Below, in pieces: positions 1 to 5,417 of a stretch of DNA of 5,535 bases (the stretch's first letter is position 1; each line of letters starts with the position of its first letter). Below the pieces are notes generated by a model, which did not search any database, was not told the origin of the DNA, and was given only the letters and a program-made list of their open reading frames with translations. Position numbers and translations under genes: made by a program. Source of the DNA: Candidatus Neomicrothrix sp. UBA7388. GTDB taxonomy: Bacteria > Actinomycetota > Acidimicrobiia > Acidimicrobiales > Poriferisodalaceae. The DNA lies in NCBI GenBank assembly GCA_002470695.1, contig DKNM01000062.1:2406-7940 (forward strand), read 5' to 3'.

Positions 1-473
1 GTGCGACCGGTAATGGCGAAACCATGTAGATCTGATGATTGGTGGAGACGGACTCGGGTTCGCAATGTTGCATTTAGTGCCTCAAGTAGTCCACTTTGAT
101 CAAGTTTCCAAAATCCGGAAAAAGCAGCATTGTCTGCGTCCAAAATGCGTTGCCAATCGGAACGGCGTCCGCGGTCAAGTCGTTCCTTAGGTTTGAATAT
201 CGGACTTGAAAGATCATGAGATAACAGTTCCAAGTCGTCATAGGGCTCGAATCCCAGCGTTTCAAAGAAACTTTGTTGACTGCGGCTGATTGCTGAGGTG
301 AATACGTTTGTGGTGCCCATTAGCGCCAGTCGCTCAAGCAGAGACTGTATTTTCCTAGCCTCTAACTCCGCAATTGGGAGTAGAGGAGTGATGTGCGCAA
401 CTCCTAGTGAGCTAGTGGACAACCGAGTGCGTACGCCGTGAAAACGCCAATGAGAATCTTTGTTCGTTGGCAT
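1..473 (-). CDS. GNAT-family N-acetyltransferase, N-terminal part (runs off window)
   Basis: An open frame with no stop for 157 codons begins at an ATG (473-471) preceded by a strong Shine-Dalgarno (GGGAGGAG, 484-477). It leaves the window at its C-terminal side, so the end is not seen. Residues 24-88 look like the second half of a GNAT fold: a hydrophobic strand (GVAHITPLLPI), a helix, a strand (TNVFTSAIS, 54-62), then SQQSFFETLGFEPYDD (65-80) and LELLSHDL. This matches the GNAT C-terminal pattern in which a helix ends in FFExxGF. From about residue 99 (RLDRGRRSDWQRILDADNAA) a second GNAT-like domain seems to begin, which would make this a tandem-GNAT protein with a short or degenerate first domain. 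GNAT enzymes transfer acyl groups from acyl-CoA; the substrate cannot be told. It lies 70 bp downstream of carD on the same strand and may be co-transcribed or have its own start. The family is recognised from remembered pattern, not a search. Confidence 0.75.
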   Translation of the reverse strand, partial: MPTNKDSHWRFHGVRTRLSTSSLGVAHITPLLPIAELEARKIQSLLERLALMGTTNVFTSAISRSQQSFFETLGFEPYDDLELLSHDLSSPIFKPKERLDRGRRSDWQRILDADNAAFSGFWKLDQSGLLEALNATLRTRVRLHQSSDLHGFAITGR

Positions 474-476
474 CAA

Positions 477-484
477 CTCCTCCC
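477..484 (-). promoter_or_regulatory. Ribosome binding site of the GNAT gene
   Basis: On the minus strand GGGAGGAG lies 3 nt before the ATG at 473 (about 5 nt if the GGAGG core is used). It fixes the start of an otherwise edge-truncated gene. An AT-rich TATAAA abuts it upstream (490-485) but is too close for a normal -10 if this site is to be in the transcript. Confidence 0.7.
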
Positions 485-510
485 TTTATACAGAACATAT
501 AGGGGGGATC

Positions 511-556
511 AAAGAAACGTAGGTCGCTGTAGCGAACTTAGGTCTAGCCAGCTAGA
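511..556 (-). terminator. Possible weak terminator or hairpins at the end of carD
   Basis: Two short perfect inverted repeats follow each other on the minus strand. The first is TCTAGC/GCTAGA (556-551 and 548-543), which contains the carD stop codon. The second is TCGCT/AGCGA (535-531 and 528-524), followed by CCTACGTTTCTTT. The stems are only 5-6 bp with 2-nt apparent loops and the T-run is broken, so this is at best a weak terminator. Read-through into the GNAT gene is plausible. Confidence 0.25.
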
Positions 557-1026
557 CGCGTTTCAACCTCTTCTAATGCTTCGTCCTCGGTTACGTCCAT
601 ACTTATAGAAAGTTCAGAAATGAGAATTTGACGTGACTTGTCCAACATCGACTTTTCACCTGCGGATAAACCCTTAGCTGATTCTCGCAGCGCTAAATTC
701 CGAACGACTTCAGCAACTTGGTAGATATCGCCAGATTTCAATTTCTCCTGGTGGTTCTTAAACCGCCGGCTCCAATTAGCGGGCTCACGAATATCTTTTT
801 TGGCTAGAAGATCGAACAGATCTTCAACGTCGTCCTCATCGATTGGTGGACGCATGCCTACTGAATCGGCCATATCAGCAGGCACGGAAAGAGTTAAATC
901 GCCATGAGCGGTCTCAAGAATCAGATACTCTCGCTCTTCTCCAAAAGCTTTTCTTTTTTCTCTTGCAGTAATCAAAGCTGCCCCGTGATGCGGGTATATA
1001 ACTCGGTCGCCAAGATCGAACTTCAT
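544..1026 (-). CDS. carD: CarD-family RNA polymerase-binding transcription regulator
   Basis: CarD binds the RNA polymerase beta subunit and promoter DNA and stabilises the open complex, notably at rRNA promoters in mycobacteria. This 160-aa protein is the usual length and is colinear with M. tuberculosis CarD as I recall it. Residues 1-53 form the RNAP-interacting Tudor-like domain, with DRVIYPHHGAALI (7-19), EYLIL (33-37) and DLTLSVPA (43-50). The C-terminal helical DNA-binding domain has EPANWSRRFK (81-90), LKSGDIYQVAEVVRNL (96-111) and GLSAGEKSML (119-128). W85, the residue that wedges into the minor groove at the upstream edge of the bubble, is present with R87 and K90 nearby. The start is the ATG at 1026, backed by GGAGAG (1035-1030). 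It is divergent from the tRNA nucleotidyltransferase gene. In mycobacteria carD neighbours ispD/ispF, which are not seen here. Function is confident; local regulation is not established. Confidence 0.97.
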   Translation of the reverse strand: MKFDLGDRVIYPHHGAALITAREKRKAFGEEREYLILETAHGDLTLSVPADMADSVGMRPPIDEDDVEDLFDLLAKKDIREPANWSRRFKNHQEKLKSGDIYQVAEVVRNLALRESAKGLSAGEKSMLDKSRQILISELSISMDVTEDEALEEVETRLAG

Positions 1027-1171
1027 GCTCTCTCCATCGAACTTTGCCGCCGGCCCACTGTGGAATCCGGGTCTTTAAGGTTGCCAAGAGAAGAGGCGAA
1101 CTCCAACTCAGGGGTGAAAGATATGTCAAGAAGCGCAGGCCTATTCAAAATCAGCCAAGTATTCAGCTTCG
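1027..1171. promoter_or_regulatory. Divergent intergenic region between carD and cca
   Basis: This 145-bp gap must hold the promoter of carD and probably that of cca. For carD, the best -10 on the minus strand is TATCTT (1123-1118), with TTGAAT (1148-1143) upstream at a long 19-bp spacing. An exact TTGACA (1129-1124) also occurs, but no acceptable -10 lies 16-18 bp after it. For cca, TATTCA occurs at 1142-1147 and again at 1160-1165. The second copy sits at -12 to -7 relative to the GTG at 1172, which would suit a leaderless transcript, but it lacks the final T of the usual -10. None of these is strong. Confidence 0.35.
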
Positions 1172-2437
1172 GTGAAGCTACGGTTTCTCGGTATGGAAGG
1201 CATATCTCAAGCCGACCGCGAAGATTTAGAACTACGAGTGGGCGAACTCGCGGAACGATTCAGATCGAGCGGGAGGAAGTTTTACATCGTTGGTGGCGTG
1301 GTGCGAGATTTACTTTTAGGGAAGACCAGTAGTGATGTTGATATAACCACGGATGCATCTCCCGACGAATCTGTCGCAATCTTAGAAAAATGGGGCGACA
1401 CGATATGGACCCAAGGCGCGAAATTTGGCACGGTTGGTGCGCAAAAAAACGGTGTTGTTGTCGAGGTTACTACTCACCGGTCTGAAAAATATGATGCAGA
1501 CTCCCGCAAGCCGGAAGTTCGCTTTTCTGGAGCAGTTGAAGAGGATCTTGCGCGACGCGATTTCACTATTAACGCAATGGCTATCGAGATGCCGGCATGG
1601 GACCTAGTTGATCCTTTCAACGGCCGGGCTGACCTTGAAAGCAAAATCTTGCGAACACCCCTCAGTCCGGATATCGCGTTTTCTGAAGATCCGTTGCGGA
1701 TGTTGCGAGCGGCGCGTTTTCTATCAGGTTATTCACTGACGTCGGAAATGCTGCTTGAAGAAAGCATTAGCAAAATGGCAGAAAGAATCCATATTGTGTC
1801 TCGGGAGCGCATAAATGACGAAATGTCAAAGCTTCTTACCCTCAGCGCCCCGAGTTCGGGCATTGCTTTATTGCAAAGAACCAATCTAGGGAATTATTTG
1901 CTTTTTTCAGATGTTGATTTTCATGATGTTTCATTAGAGGCACTTGATTTGGTGGAGCCGTCGCTCTCCCAAAGATGGGCAAGTATCTTTTGGTCTCTAA
2001 ATAAACAGGGTTCTCAAGCACGAGAAATTCTGAGCGAGTTGAGAGCTCCTAAAGACTTATCTTCAAAGGTCGCGCAGATTATTAACGCAGGTCACGTGGT
2101 CGCCCAGACAACCACCACTGAGCCATCTGCGATTCGTCACCTCTTATATAAAACTAATCCGCATACTCTTGGCGCCGTCGCTCTGTTAGAAGCACACGGA
2201 GTATCTGCAAATTTAAACCTTCGGGAAGCTATCCGAAGAATTCATGAAGTTGAGGGAGAAGGCAAGTTTGAAATCCCATTAAACGGATTCGAGGTAACTG
2301 ACTTAATCGGGTCTAAAGGACCCATAGTGGGAGAAATGCTTGCTCGTTTGATGGACCACCGTCTTGATGTTGGACCAATTTCCAAAGACCTAGCAACAGA
2401 CCTTGTACTCAAATGGCACAGAAATCCAGCACAATGA
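1172..2437 (+). CDS. cca: CCA tRNA nucleotidyltransferase (class II) with reduced HD region
   Basis: This enzyme adds or repairs the 3' CCA of tRNA from CTP and ATP (named pcnA in mycobacteria). It is 421 aa from the GTG. The nucleotidyltransferase head has YIVGGVVRDLLLG (38-50), the metal-binding pair in SSDVDITT (D55, D57), and a KFGTV strand (84-88). It continues with the motif RRDFTINAMA (128-137), DPFNGRADL (147-155), and the nucleotide-recognition helix EDPLRMLRAARF (172-183). ERINDEM (212-218) follows. The C-terminal PLNGFEVTDLIG (369-380) is also typical. Homologues in actinobacteria usually carry an HD domain in between. Here the place of LLHDIGK reads IFWSLNK (272-278) and much of the domain is missing, so the HD phosphohydrolase activity is probably lost. 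No clear Shine-Dalgarno precedes either the GTG at 1172 or the in-frame ATG at 1193, so the start is uncertain by 7 residues. Confidence 0.95.
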   Translation: MKLRFLGMEGISQADREDLELRVGELAERFRSSGRKFYIVGGVVRDLLLGKTSSDVDITTDASPDESVAILEKWGDTIWTQGAKFGTVGAQKNGVVVEVTTHRSEKYDADSRKPEVRFSGAVEEDLARRDFTINAMAIEMPAWDLVDPFNGRADLESKILRTPLSPDIAFSEDPLRMLRAARFLSGYSLTSEMLLEESISKMAERIHIVSRERINDEMSKLLTLSAPSSGIALLQRTNLGNYLLFSDVDFHDVSLEALDLVEPSLSQRWASIFWSLNKQGSQAREILSELRAPKDLSSKVAQIINAGHVVAQTTTTEPSAIRHLLYKTNPHTLGAVALLEAHGVSANLNLREAIRRIHEVEGEGKFEIPLNGFEVTDLIGSKGPIVGEMLARLMDHRLDVGPISKDLATDLVLKWHRNPAQ

Positions 2438-2459
2438 CTACGCTTTGGTTGTGTCGTTT

Positions 2460-2840
2460 GTGCGCGGAGTAGATTCACAAAATCATTCTGAGATTTCAAG
2501 TGAAGTTGACTATCGGTTACAACGCCGCCGTGTGCTGCGTGATATAGAACTTGGGACCATCGACCGGTCCGAAGTTTGCGATCCTCATCCTGAGCTACTC
2601 AGAGTTGCTCGTAAAATAGCGCCTAAAACCTCTGAAATGTGTCCGTTGTGTCCGCAAAACGAACTACGGCTTGTTGCATATGTTTTTGGACCGCGTCTTG
2701 GGCCGAGCGGTAAATGCGTAATCTCGGACGAGGAAATGCAACGAATAGCGAAACGCAACGGACACTTTGTCTCCTATGAAATTGAGGTGTGTGCTGCCTG
2801 TGGTTGGAATCACTTGCGACGCAGTTACCCGATCAATTAG
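2460..2840 (+). CDS. DUF5318-like actinobacterial protein with two CxxC pairs
   Basis: A small soluble protein of unknown function, 126 aa from the GTG at 2460. It resembles M. tuberculosis Rv0049 as I recall it, in VDYRLQRR, then SEVCDPHPELLRVAR, CPLCPQNEL, YVFGPRLG and CAACGWNHL near the C-terminus. The two CxxC pairs (about residues 61-64 and 111-114 from this start) are spaced like a zinc ribbon or rubredoxin-like knuckle; metal binding is inferred. There is no signal peptide or TM segment. The frame is open upstream to a TTG at 2403 inside cca, and GTG at 2451 is another option. I chose 2460 because it is the last usable start before the conserved region, but no Shine-Dalgarno supports any of them. 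Coupling to cca, whose stop is 22 nt upstream, is likely. As in Mycobacterium, it directly precedes a class A PBP-type gene, which hints at an envelope-related role not yet defined. Confidence 0.85.
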   Translation: MRGVDSQNHSEISSEVDYRLQRRRVLRDIELGTIDRSEVCDPHPELLRVARKIAPKTSEMCPLCPQNELRLVAYVFGPRLGPSGKCVISDEEMQRIAKRNGHFVSYEIEVCAACGWNHLRRSYPIN

Positions 2841-2938
2841 TGGCTGTCTTGATTTAGGCAACTTCTTGTTGATGTTCGAACAGGTACTCTCGCCAAAGAA
2901 ACCAATTGCAGATTAAGCAGCGGAGCTCACCCGGACCC
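2841..2938 (+). other. Intergenic region before the PBP-like gene, with a 10-bp palindrome
   Basis: This 98-bp gap contains the perfect palindrome TGTTCGAACA (2873-2882). Close after it is TACTCT (2885-2890), a possible -10 that has no convincing -35. GGAG at 2922-2925 is the best Shine-Dalgarno for the ATG at 2939, at a long 13-nt spacing. No terminator hairpin is seen, so read-through from the DUF5318-like gene is possible. Confidence 0.3.
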
Positions 2939-4459
2939 ATGTCTGACCCACCTCCTCGCGACGGAGATTTAGCAGAGACAGCGTCTTGGCCCCTAATGAT
3001 TTATTTAATAATCATCATTGGTGTTTTTGCCCTTGGGGTAACAGCTCGAACTCAGGGTTCGGCTATTCCAAACCTGCAATTGCGACCGGATCAGGATGTG
3101 GTTGTGTATGACCGGTATTCGAAAGAGCTCGCCAGATTCCACCCTGAGATCAATTTGATCCCTCTGACATTGGAGGAAATATCGCCAATCCTCGTGGATG
3201 CAATATTGGTTGCGTTAGACCCTGATTACTTAGCGAAAGAGCAGGTCGAAAGCTGGGCTACTTTTGCTGCTGCGTTAACTGGTCGCATGGATTCGGTTAC
3301 ACCATCAATAACACAGCGATATTTGCGACTAGAGCGCGGTGAGCCCGACAGGCGCACAGAAACTTTTAAAGAAGCTTCACAAATAGTTAGCCTTGAGCGA
3401 GCTGAGCAGAGAAACTCTATTTTGGAGGCTTATCTATCGTCGGTTCCGTTGGGTCGAAACGCCTACGGTGTCGAAGCGGCCTCTCTGGCTTGGTTCGGGC
3501 GCAGTGCAGCTGATATTGAAATTGGTCAGGCTGCTTATCTCGCCTCTCGGATATCGGACTCTGACGCCGACTCTTTTTCTGTTGATGGCCGCAATAGAGT
3601 TCTCACTGCGCTTTACCAAGCGAAACTAATTACCGAACAAGAATTGATAGACGAGCGGAGTACTCCGATCGGCGATTTGGTCCTTCCCGACACGAGCTTT
3701 CAAGTCAGTGATCTAGATCTAAGTTCGGATCTAGTGCCTGTCCTGGCGAAGATGTATCAAGAACTAAGCGCCAACCATGGTGAAAAAGACTTTGTCACTG
3801 GAGAATTCGATGTCAGAAGCACTATCGATTTAGAGCTTCAACATCGGGTGGCCGATGTTTCACTGGCCTTTAAATCGTTACCAGGCATAGCGGACGTATC
3901 GGTAGTTGTGCTCGATGATCGCAACCAAATACGAGTCGCCTTATCGTCGGAAATCGGATCGCTTTGGGATGGTCAAGTTGACGCCCGAAACGCTCTAAAA
4001 TCCTTATATCCGGCAGTTACCGCAGACAGCTTCAATTGGACTGACCGTGTATCTCCCGTCCAGTTAGCTGAGATGTTTTCAGCGGTTGCCAGGGAAGGCC
4101 GTGTTTACAAAACAGAGCTCTTTCTGGAAATAGAGATGAGGAATGGAGTCGCCAAACCTATTGCACACGATTACTACATCGCAGACGAGATTCGTTCGGC
4201 TAGCGAAAATACCGATGAGTTGGCAGATTTGTTTCAAATGAGCCCTGGGTTTCGGACAACTGATCAAGAAATTAAAGTGCTAGGGCTTTCGAGATTTGAC
4301 CCGAGTTCTATGAAAGCCTGGTACGGCGGTACTAGTGAAAGAAATGCTGTCTCGGTGGTAGTCACTCCAACATCAGCTGCGTCGGGAAGTAGCAATCTTG
4401 CGGCTGACGCGAAACGGTTGGCTCGCATTGTTTTCGAAGAGCTGCACCGAGGTGGTTAG
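2939..4459 (+). CDS. Class A penicillin-binding-protein-like protein, probably catalytically inactive
   Basis: A 506-aa membrane-anchored relative of bifunctional PBPs. It has a short cytoplasmic N-terminus and one TM segment (about 17-36, WPLMIYLIIIIGVFALGVTA). A GT51-like region (about 55-240) contains VYDRYSKELARFHPE (56-70), SITQRY (123-128), FKEA (143-146), ILEAYLSSVPLGRNAYGVEAA in 161-181 and WFGRSA (185-190). A transpeptidase-like region begins at VRSTIDLELQ (292-301) and includes VSPVQLAEMFSAVAREGRVY (371-390). Active PBPs polymerise lipid II and crosslink peptidoglycan outside the membrane. Here the catalytic Glu of the GT51 ED motif is L93 (VALDPDY). The H-x-H-G that follows is gone and GGSTITQQ has become VTPSITQR; the second Glu survives as E145. 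The SxxK serine seems replaced (NALK, 351-354), and KTG is absent (GLSRF, 449-453). The protein is about 200 residues shorter than typical. The start is the ATG at 2939; an in-frame TTG at 2906 lacks a Shine-Dalgarno. The intact reading frame argues against a pseudogene. Confidence 0.85.
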   Translation: MSDPPPRDGDLAETASWPLMIYLIIIIGVFALGVTARTQGSAIPNLQLRPDQDVVVYDRYSKELARFHPEINLIPLTLEEISPILVDAILVALDPDYLAKEQVESWATFAAALTGRMDSVTPSITQRYLRLERGEPDRRTETFKEASQIVSLERAEQRNSILEAYLSSVPLGRNAYGVEAASLAWFGRSAADIEIGQAAYLASRISDSDADSFSVDGRNRVLTALYQAKLITEQELIDERSTPIGDLVLPDTSFQVSDLDLSSDLVPVLAKMYQELSANHGEKDFVTGEFDVRSTIDLELQHRVADVSLAFKSLPGIADVSVVVLDDRNQIRVALSSEIGSLWDGQVDARNALKSLYPAVTADSFNWTDRVSPVQLAEMFSAVAREGRVYKTELFLEIEMRNGVAKPIAHDYYIADEIRSASENTDELADLFQMSPGFRTTDQEIKVLGLSRFDPSSMKAWYGGTSERNAVSVVVTPTSAASGSSNLAADAKRLARIVFEELHRGG

Positions 4460-4515
4460 ATAGATCTTGGTATATGACTTGAACTTGAGTGTGTTCTGGA
4501 GCATTAATCAGTACC

Positions 4516-4546
4516 GTGACTGTTCTGCTGGATACCTCGGTATGAT
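4516..4546 (+). promoter_or_regulatory. Candidate promoter of the rpsF-ssb-rpsR operon
   Basis: TATGAT (4541-4546) is a close match to the sigma-70-type -10. GTGACT (4516-4521), or TGACTG one base on, is a poor-to-fair -35 at 18-19 bp. Transcription would start near 4552-4554, giving a leader of about 68 nt that includes the GC-rich hairpin. The inverted repeat ATACC/GGTAT (4532-4536, 4539-4543) overlaps the -10 and could be an operator. A second, weaker pair lies upstream: TTGAAC at 4479-4484 with CATTAA at 4502-4507. Confidence 0.45.
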
Positions 4547-4569
4547 TCGGCGAAACATTTAAATTTTTA

Positions 4570-4603
4570 ACCCCTGCCCCGTTGGGGGCCCCGTCACCCG
4601 GGT
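4570..4603 (+). promoter_or_regulatory. Candidate S6:S18-binding leader RNA of rpsF
   Basis: In the rpsF 5' leader, an outer stem ACCC/GGGT (4570-4573 with 4600-4603) encloses a 5-bp hairpin GCCCC/GGGGC (4576-4580 with 4585-4589, loop GTTG). A 3'-side single-stranded stretch between them contains CCG (4591-4593). A CCG in a bulge between a stem and a hairpin is the known hallmark of the widespread rpsF leader that binds the S6:S18 complex and feeds back on the operon. The structure was folded by eye, and alternative pairings (GGGGCCCC, CCCGGG) exist. Confidence 0.4.
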
Positions 4604-4607
4604 CCGT

Positions 4608-4613
4608 AGGAGG
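4608..4613 (+). promoter_or_regulatory. Ribosome binding site of rpsF
   Basis: A perfect AGGAGG stands 7 nt before the GTG at 4621 and decides that start over the in-frame TTG at 4582. It begins only 4 nt after the outer leader stem, so folding or S6:S18 binding there could block ribosome access. Confidence 0.85.
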
Positions 4614-4620
4614 AAACGAC

Positions 4621-4962
4621 GTGCGAGCGTATGAGTTGATGGTCATCCACGATGGTGACTTAGACGATGTTCAGGTTCAAGATGAACTCAAAGATCTTCG
4701 CAGTCGGATTGAAGAGGTTGCAACGATCGCCGATGTCGATTTCTGGGGGCGCCGCCGCTTTGCCTATGAAATAGACCATAAGACAGAGGGCTATTATTCA
4801 GTTATTGAGCTCACAGCAGAAGGTGGCGCAATGGACCCAGTCGAACGTGCATTGCGAATAGCAGACAGCGTGGTAAGACATAAGCTGATTCGCCTTCCAG
4901 ATCATGAAGCTACGCGGCGTGGTTTGCTGGCGGGCTCTGCTTCAGCGGATACGGCAGATTAA
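4621..4962 (+). CDS. rpsF: 30S ribosomal protein S6
   Basis: S6 sits on the 30S platform, where it pairs with S18 on 16S rRNA. The 113-aa product has the usual ferredoxin-like S6 layout: first strand YELMVIHDG (4-12), a helix (about 16-33), FWGRRRFAYEI (41-51) corresponding to the family's wGkrrLAYeI, GYYSVIEL (57-64), and a final helix and strand ending in RIADSVVRHKLIRL (79-92). The short tail after residue 93 is variable and rich in A, S and D. The start is a GTG with a perfect Shine-Dalgarno. It is the first gene of an rpsF-ssb-rpsR operon, with 11 nt to ssb. Its leader carries a plausible autoregulatory structure. Confidence 0.98.
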   Translation: MRAYELMVIHDGDLDDVQVQDELKDLRSRIEEVATIADVDFWGRRRFAYEIDHKTEGYYSVIELTAEGGAMDPVERALRIADSVVRHKLIRLPDHEATRRGLLAGSASADTAD

Positions 4963-4973
4963 AAGAGGTTTTC

Positions 4974-5417
4974 ATGGCGTTTGACAACAATGTAGTCCTC
5001 GTCGGAAATGCGACGAGAGACCCGGAACTTAGATTCACCCAGAATGGGTCTGCGGTTTGTAGTTTTGGTCTCGCTTGGAACCAGCGCTCCCAACAGGGAG
5101 AAGACAAAGCGCACTATTTCGATGTTAGCTGCTGGAATAAATTGGCTGAGAACGTAGCGGAATCAATAACACGCGGGATGCGAGTGGTTGTCTATGGCCG
5201 TCTCGATTACCGAAGCTGGGAAGGTCAAAACGGTGAAAAACGATCTGCGGTGCAGATTGTTGCTGATGAAGTAAGCCCGAGCGTTCGTTGGGCAACAGCT
5301 CAAGTAAGCAAAAACGATTTCGAAGGGGGAGGGCAACGACCCGCCCAAACCAATGCACCATCTGCTGGCTCTGACTTTGGCGCTGGCTATGAAATTCCTG
5401 ATGAGGAGCCGTTTTAA
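4974..5417 (+). CDS. ssb: Single-stranded DNA-binding protein SSB
   Basis: SSB coats single-stranded DNA as a tetramer and recruits replication and repair proteins through its C-terminal tip. The 147-aa product has an N-terminal OB fold (about 4-107): NNVVLVGNATRDPELRFT (5-22), SFGLAWN (30-36), AHYFDVSCWNKLAENV (46-61), GMRVVVYGRLDYRSWEG (68-84), and KRSAVQIVADEV (89-100). A short disordered linker rich in G, Q, S and A follows (about 113-139). The acidic-aromatic tip is DEEPF, matching the usual D-D-x-x-P-F end. The linker is shorter than in many actinobacterial SSBs. The ATG is preceded by AAGAGG (4963-4968) at 5 nt. Placement between rpsF and rpsR is a widely conserved arrangement that ties SSB level to ribosomal protein expression. 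Confidence 0.98.
   Translation: MAFDNNVVLVGNATRDPELRFTQNGSAVCSFGLAWNQRSQQGEDKAHYFDVSCWNKLAENVAESITRGMRVVVYGRLDYRSWEGQNGEKRSAVQIVADEVSPSVRWATAQVSKNDFEGGGQRPAQTNAPSAGSDFGAGYEIPDEEPF
5403..5408 (+). promoter_or_regulatory. Ribosome binding site of rpsR inside the ssb tail codons
   Basis: GAGGAG, the two Glu codons of the SSB tip DEEPF, lies 8 nt before the rpsR ATG. It therefore serves as coding sequence and Shine-Dalgarno at once. With the TAATG stop-start overlap at 5415-5419 this indicates translational coupling. Confidence 0.7.

Noticed and set aside
74..265. 63-codon minus-strand open frame
   Set aside because: It lies wholly inside the GNAT gene in another frame of the same strand. The GNAT frame has a strong Shine-Dalgarno and family-like motifs, while this product resembles nothing and has no ribosome binding site.
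1124..1129. Consensus TTGACA -35 for carD on the minus strand
   Set aside because: At 16-18 bp downstream the sequence around TTGGAG is not an acceptable -10, so the hexamer alone is not enough.
904..1332. 142-codon plus-strand open frame across the carD 5' end and the cca 5' end
   Set aside because: It is antisense to conserved carD and out of frame with conserved cca. The product is low-quality, rich in S and R, with no recognisable domain.
2873..2888. LexA/SOS box
   Set aside because: The actinobacterial box needs TCGAAC-N4-GTTCGA. Here TCGAAC is followed after 4 nt by ACTCTC, which matches only 2 of 6 positions.
3710..3737. Repeated GATCTAG words suggesting an inverted repeat
   Set aside because: They lie within the PBP-like coding sequence and come from the repeated Asp-Leu codons of DLDLSSDL; no structural role is implied.
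4460..4530. Rho-independent terminator after the PBP-like gene
   Set aside because: No GC-rich stem followed by a T-run was found in this stretch. The only strong hairpin further on (4576-4589) lies in the rpsF leader and is not followed by Ts.
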